DNA from: Aptenodytes patagonicus
Lineage: Eukaryota; Chordata; Aves; Sphenisciformes; Spheniscidae
Assembly: GCF_965638725.1 (NCBI RefSeq)
Contig: NC_134982.1
Location: forward strand, 46,361,182 to 46,425,181
Direction of reading: 5' to 3'
DNA length: 64,000 nucleotides
Positions 60,049 to 64,000 of the stretch are shown one piece after another; position 1 is the stretch's first letter, and the number at the start of each line of letters is the position of its first letter. The notes beneath the pieces are model-generated. The model was not told the DNA's origin, searched no databases, and worked only from the letters and a program-made list of their open reading frames with translations. The position numbers and the translations under genes are program-made.

Positions 60049-61127
60049 CCCAGTCAAAATCCTGGATGCTCACAACTTTTTGATTGAGATGTTCAAATAT
60101 GGATTTATTAGTGGAAAGCAATCTAATGAAAATCTCCGGGTGTTAAAAATGAAGTGTTTTAGAATTAGCCAGAGAGTTTATAAGGTATAACACAGAGGAG
60201 GCCTTATATCAATTATATCTTTACATCTGGGAGCCTACTGGGAAAATGCATGCAAACCCTACCATAAGCTGCACCTTGACATAGAGGGAGAGTGGAACAA
60301 AATCCTGCATGTCTTTGAAACTAAAAAAACACTGCTGGCCGCAAACCCCGTATGTTTCAGCTTGATTTCTGTTCACTAGATGGCAGCAGATTCAAAAGAA
60401 TTGCTGAAAAACTATAGTGCAAACCGCCCATGAAAACAGGGTTTGAAGACATGCTTACGCAGTGAAATAAAGGTGCGATAATAAAATGTGATTAAAAATT
60501 TAGCTAGTGTGGGTAAGGACAACGTGGGGGGGGGGGGGGGGGGGAGGGGGGAGGGGAATGGCAGCACAGCCTTCAGCATGGTCTGGCAAGTAGAGTCTTC
60601 TGCCACAGTTTCCGTACAATTTGTGCTTTGCCTGCCCTCCCAGGCCAGGGTTTCTGCCATTCCCCAGGCTCACTAGATTAAAGTTAGCATGCCTGTGCCT
60701 CCCTGTGCTGCATACACGTGCTTATTCTCTGTGTCAACAGCATCTAAGAGAATATTTTAGAATAAGTTCCCACGCTGTGAAAGACTTTCTAATTCTAACT
60801 TACTTTCACCTGAATACTTTCTTTGCCCTGAAGGCTGTAAGAGAGGCAAGTGAAATATATTTAGCTAACTATCATCATTATCTTAAAAAGCTCTAGATGA
60901 CCACCATATCTGATCTTTTCTTGAGAATGGATTCAGTTACCTCAGACATACAATATGCCTATACCTGTTGTAAAATTGATAACTTGAGAAATAAAGGGCC
61001 TGAGGAAGAATTTAATAAATGGAAAAAGTAACTCCTTCTGCTGGCATAGATGGAGTTAGAAGAGACGTCTGTCCAGGGACATGGATCTGTAAACTTCATT
61101 GCAGTTCCCAAAGGTTTGTCAATACCA
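60049..61127. other. Intergenic, unique
   Basis: No gene seen. Contains one long G tract (60529-60557). Confidence 0.5.
60529..60557. repeat. Poly(G) tract
   Basis: A run of about 17-18 G followed by AGGGGGGAGGGG. Able to form a G-quadruplex, and a likely sequencing weak point. Confidence 0.9.
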
Positions 61128-61557
61128 TTATCACAGAATGACTGAGGTTGGAAGGGACCTCTTGAGATCATCTAGTCTACCCACTTCTCTCAAGCAGTGT
61201 CACCTGGAACAAGTTACCTAGGACCACGTCCAGTTGGATTTTGAGTATCTTGAAGGATGGAGATGCAGGTACTCATGCCTGGGGTTGTTTCTCCCCAGGG
61301 GCAGGACTTTGCACTTCCATTTGTTGAACTTCATGAGGTCCCTCTGGGCTGATCTCTCCAGCCTGTTCAGGACCCTCTGGCGTATCAGCCTCTCCTCCCA
61401 GTTTTGTACTGTCTGCAGACTTGGTGAGGGTGCACTCTGTACCAGCGTCCAGGTCATTCATGACAATGTTGAGCAGTAGTGGTCCCAGTATCAGCCCTTG
61501 GGGCAGACCGCTAGGAACTGGCCTCCAACTGGACTTTGTGCCACTGATCACTACCTG
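61128..61557 (-). mobile_element. CR1 LINE 3' fragment
   Basis: Begins with the antisense CR1 3' end (ATCACAGAATGACTGAGGTTGG, then GGGACCTCTTGAGATCATCT) and continues into antisense CR1 ORF2 (frame with [21 protein letters not shown], the motif before the catalytic FADD). The segment between the 3' UTR part and ORF2 is shortened, so the copy is internally deleted. Confidence 0.82.
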
Positions 61558-61559
61558 AA

Positions 61560-64000
61560 AGCTAGGAAGTGAGAGACAGCTGTGCAGGCAAATCCTCCTA
61601 GCAGAAGCTGACATGGCAAACCTGTGGTGCAATGTAAATGGCAAAATGGTTCACATGCTGGTACAGCCTGCAGTCATTCCCCACATGAAATAAATGATAC
61701 TGGCAAGGGGACTTTCTAATCTGTAGGACTGTGTCTACAACAAGGCTTTTGCTAGCATAAGCAGAAGGTCTGATTTTTCCATGGCACTGTGCAGTGTAAA
61801 CCAGGCTTAATGTGTGAAGGGGTAATGAAGCCTGGTGGTGACGCCGTCTCATGGCAGACATTCCAGGATATGTGCTCACCCCATAAAACAGATGTCTCCT
61901 ACTCTCAGAGCAACCAGGGGATTTTGACAAGATTGCTGATGTTACGGAAAATATTAAGCAATAATCCCTTCCATCAACCTAATTCCCAGTTCCTCAGCTA
62001 GCTAAAAATGTTGTAAGTCTTCTATTATAGTGGATAGTTTTACAACCCCCACATGTTTTTTAGTTCCCAGGCTAACAGATTTTTTGAACATTATAATAAA
62101 TTAGAGATACGGAACATGACAAGTTGCTTGTTGTGAGAATTTCTTGTTGTAAAAAGTATATAGATAGTACTGACTTCCCTAATTTACTGTTTATAAGAAG
62201 CACTAGTTTGTAAAAAGAATTACGTTAAATACTTTCATTAAATACACACAGGTAGACGTACATATATGTGTGCATATGTGAATATGTAAATATGAGGGGT
62301 CAGATACTCAGTTCATTTGAACTAATGTATTTCTATTGACCCCCAAAATAGAAAATAACCACAATTCAGGAAACAGTATGGACCAAAGATCCTCTTACGC
62401 CAAGATTTTCTCAAGATGATTGCCTATAACAACTGGGCTGTAAAATTCAAAATTGTGCACTGCGGGTAGTCAGAAGTACTGATCTTCCTCCGATTCAGTT
62501 CCTCCTGCATTCAGTGATGGTGCCTAGTATCTCTAAAAATCAGGCTGGCTGTGTAAGACCCACGTGTTATCTTTAGGTATTTAAGTTGAAAATGTTTGCT
62601 TACATTTTAAAGTAAACTCCTGTTATGGCTGTGCTTTTGTACTATGGGTTGTTGTAAGTGAGAAGCTACAGGCAGATGAAGAGGAATAAGGCTTTGTAAT
62701 ATTGTTCATTTTTTGGGGAGTTTCCCATGTTTTTCCTCAAAAAAACGCTTTTGGAGCACTAGCAATCCACAGTTACACAGCAGGACAAAACCCAGAAAAT
62801 TATTCAGCTCTGAACAGTGTCTTGTGTGTCACGTAGCAGCACAGTGCAGGGGTAGCTGAACGGAGCTGTGTTGGAAGTGGTGCGCACAGGCTCACGCAAG
62901 GACCTGCGCTTTGTCCTGTGCTTTGTCCTGTGGCACCGGCCCCTGGGGTGGGACAGCACGTCCTCTGTGCCCCTGCAGCTGCAGCTCCTGTCCCTGGCTG
63001 CTCTGGGTAAACAGGGAAGGACGGGCTTTCCACTGCAAGTGTGTTGGAGGCAGGGTGCCAGATGCCCTGTTTGTGCCTGAGGGGCGTGTGGAGGGTTTTC
63101 AGGTGTCCATCGGGAACAAGCACTGCCTCTCTGCCGAGGCTGTCGGATGCCTGAAAATCTAACGTAAATATCTGAAGTCCCCAAAATCTCCCCCGAAAAG
63201 ATTTCAGGCTGGAAAAGAGGACGTAGCTGAGAAAATCAAAGAACAGCTGTTTGGAGGTAACAAAAAGGAATAAAGAGAACTACTGAATAAGGTCACTTTT
63301 TTGGACTAGTTTTCCCTTGCAAGTCTATGTATTCTTAAGAAGGCAGCTGACATGAGGAAATGTGGGTTTAGCTCCAGTCAGCTTTAACTACACAGTGCTG
63401 GAATTTAGGAAATCGTTAGCATCGTTATGGGGTGGTTTTCCAAGCAGTGGAGACACGTTCTCTATATGTGGAAAAGGTCTGCCTTCCTCCTAAAGGAAGC
63501 AGGACAACAATACGCATAAAAGACAAACAAATTCTACTGTGGTTTTTGTATTCCTACCAAAATATACCTCACAGAACATCCAGTGTTAGAAATATGTTGT
63601 ATTATCTTATCACATGCATCAAGTTATTTGTATTTGGGCAAGTTTAAAAAGCCCCTTGAGTATATGAGGAATGTAGGAAGACGTAAATATTTCTGAAATG
63701 GGGAAACTAGGAAAGTGGACAGTCTTAAGCCAAAAGCTTTAAGATTGCCTTTCTGATGTTGGGTCATTAGATATGTGGATTAGAGGATTATTTGGAAAGA
63801 AACAATGAGGTTTTGCCTGGACATATTGATATATATTGTTATTTATAGTTTCCAAGAAAGTGTGTAGGCAGTTTGGTTGCCAAAATCAGAGATGCAAGTT
63901 GTTACACATAACACTGCGGTTTGTTTGATACACATACTCGTACATTTGCCCTTAGTCTGGAGCAAACCATTTCTGCCTTTAACAGTTCCTTTGTGACAAG
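61560..64000. other. Intergenic, unique
   Basis: No gene recognised. A GC-richer stretch at about 62880-63120 holds overlapping ORFs on both strands without identifiable domains. The remainder is AT-rich. Confidence 0.5.

Noticed and set aside
62800..63184. Overlapping 70-126 codon ORFs in a GC-richer patch
   Set aside because: Open in several frames on both strands with no recognisable domain; composition explains them.
1..64000. CRISPR arrays, operons, bacterial-style regulators or a new multi-gene system
   Set aside because: This is spliced vertebrate DNA. The repeats are microsatellites, LTRs and CR1, and no unexplained gene cluster remains after ISCA1, TUT7 and the mobile elements are assigned.

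Overview
The window is vertebrate nuclear DNA, almost certainly from a bird. It carries two intron-rich housekeeping genes with CpG-island promoters, CR1 retroposons of several ages and an avian-type endogenous retrovirus. The species cannot be read from the sequence. ISCA1 next to TUT7 (ZCCHC6) is the conserved tetrapod arrangement (human 9q21, chicken Z), so a bird Z chromosome is likely, by inference.

Layout, both genes on the minus strand. (1) 1-8247: sequence downstream of ISCA1, with a GC-rich patch near 1260-1900 and candidate ISCA1 poly(A) signals. (2) 8248-14867: ISCA1 in four coding exons encoding 129 aa, with a solo LTR in its largest intron and a CpG-island promoter at about 14.2-15.3 kb. 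(3) 15.3-17.9 kb: short intergenic gap. (4) 17.88-51.3 kb: TUT7, with 26 coding exons assembled here. All phases join and the CDS is 4503 bp (1500 aa). A non-coding first exon lies in a second CpG island at about 50.9-51.6 kb. TUT7 introns hold a nested pair of CR1 copies (23.0-24.8 kb), an ancient CR1 relic (46.3-47.7 kb) and a possible frame-shifting cassette exon (20217-20293). (5) 51.7-53.8 kb: nothing recognised. (6) 53993-60048: a decayed provirus in minus orientation with two LTRs, a tRNA-Lys-type primer binding site, a gag remnant, and broken protease, reverse transcriptase, RNase H and integrase. It has no env, and a partial extra LTR abuts its 3' end. (7) 60.05-64 kb: intergenic, with a CR1 3' fragment and a G tract.

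ISCA1 is an A-type carrier for mitochondrial 4Fe-4S maturation. TUT7 is a cytoplasmic terminal uridylyltransferase acting on pre-let-7 and on mRNAs with short poly(A) tails. They are head-to-tail neighbours with separate CpG-island promoters and no known shared pathway. I see no CRISPR, tRNA or rRNA gene and no previously undescribed gene system. The points most worth checking are the TUT7 cassette exon, a strong-context five-codon uORF in TUT7 exon 1, and the unusual structure of the retroviral LTRs.
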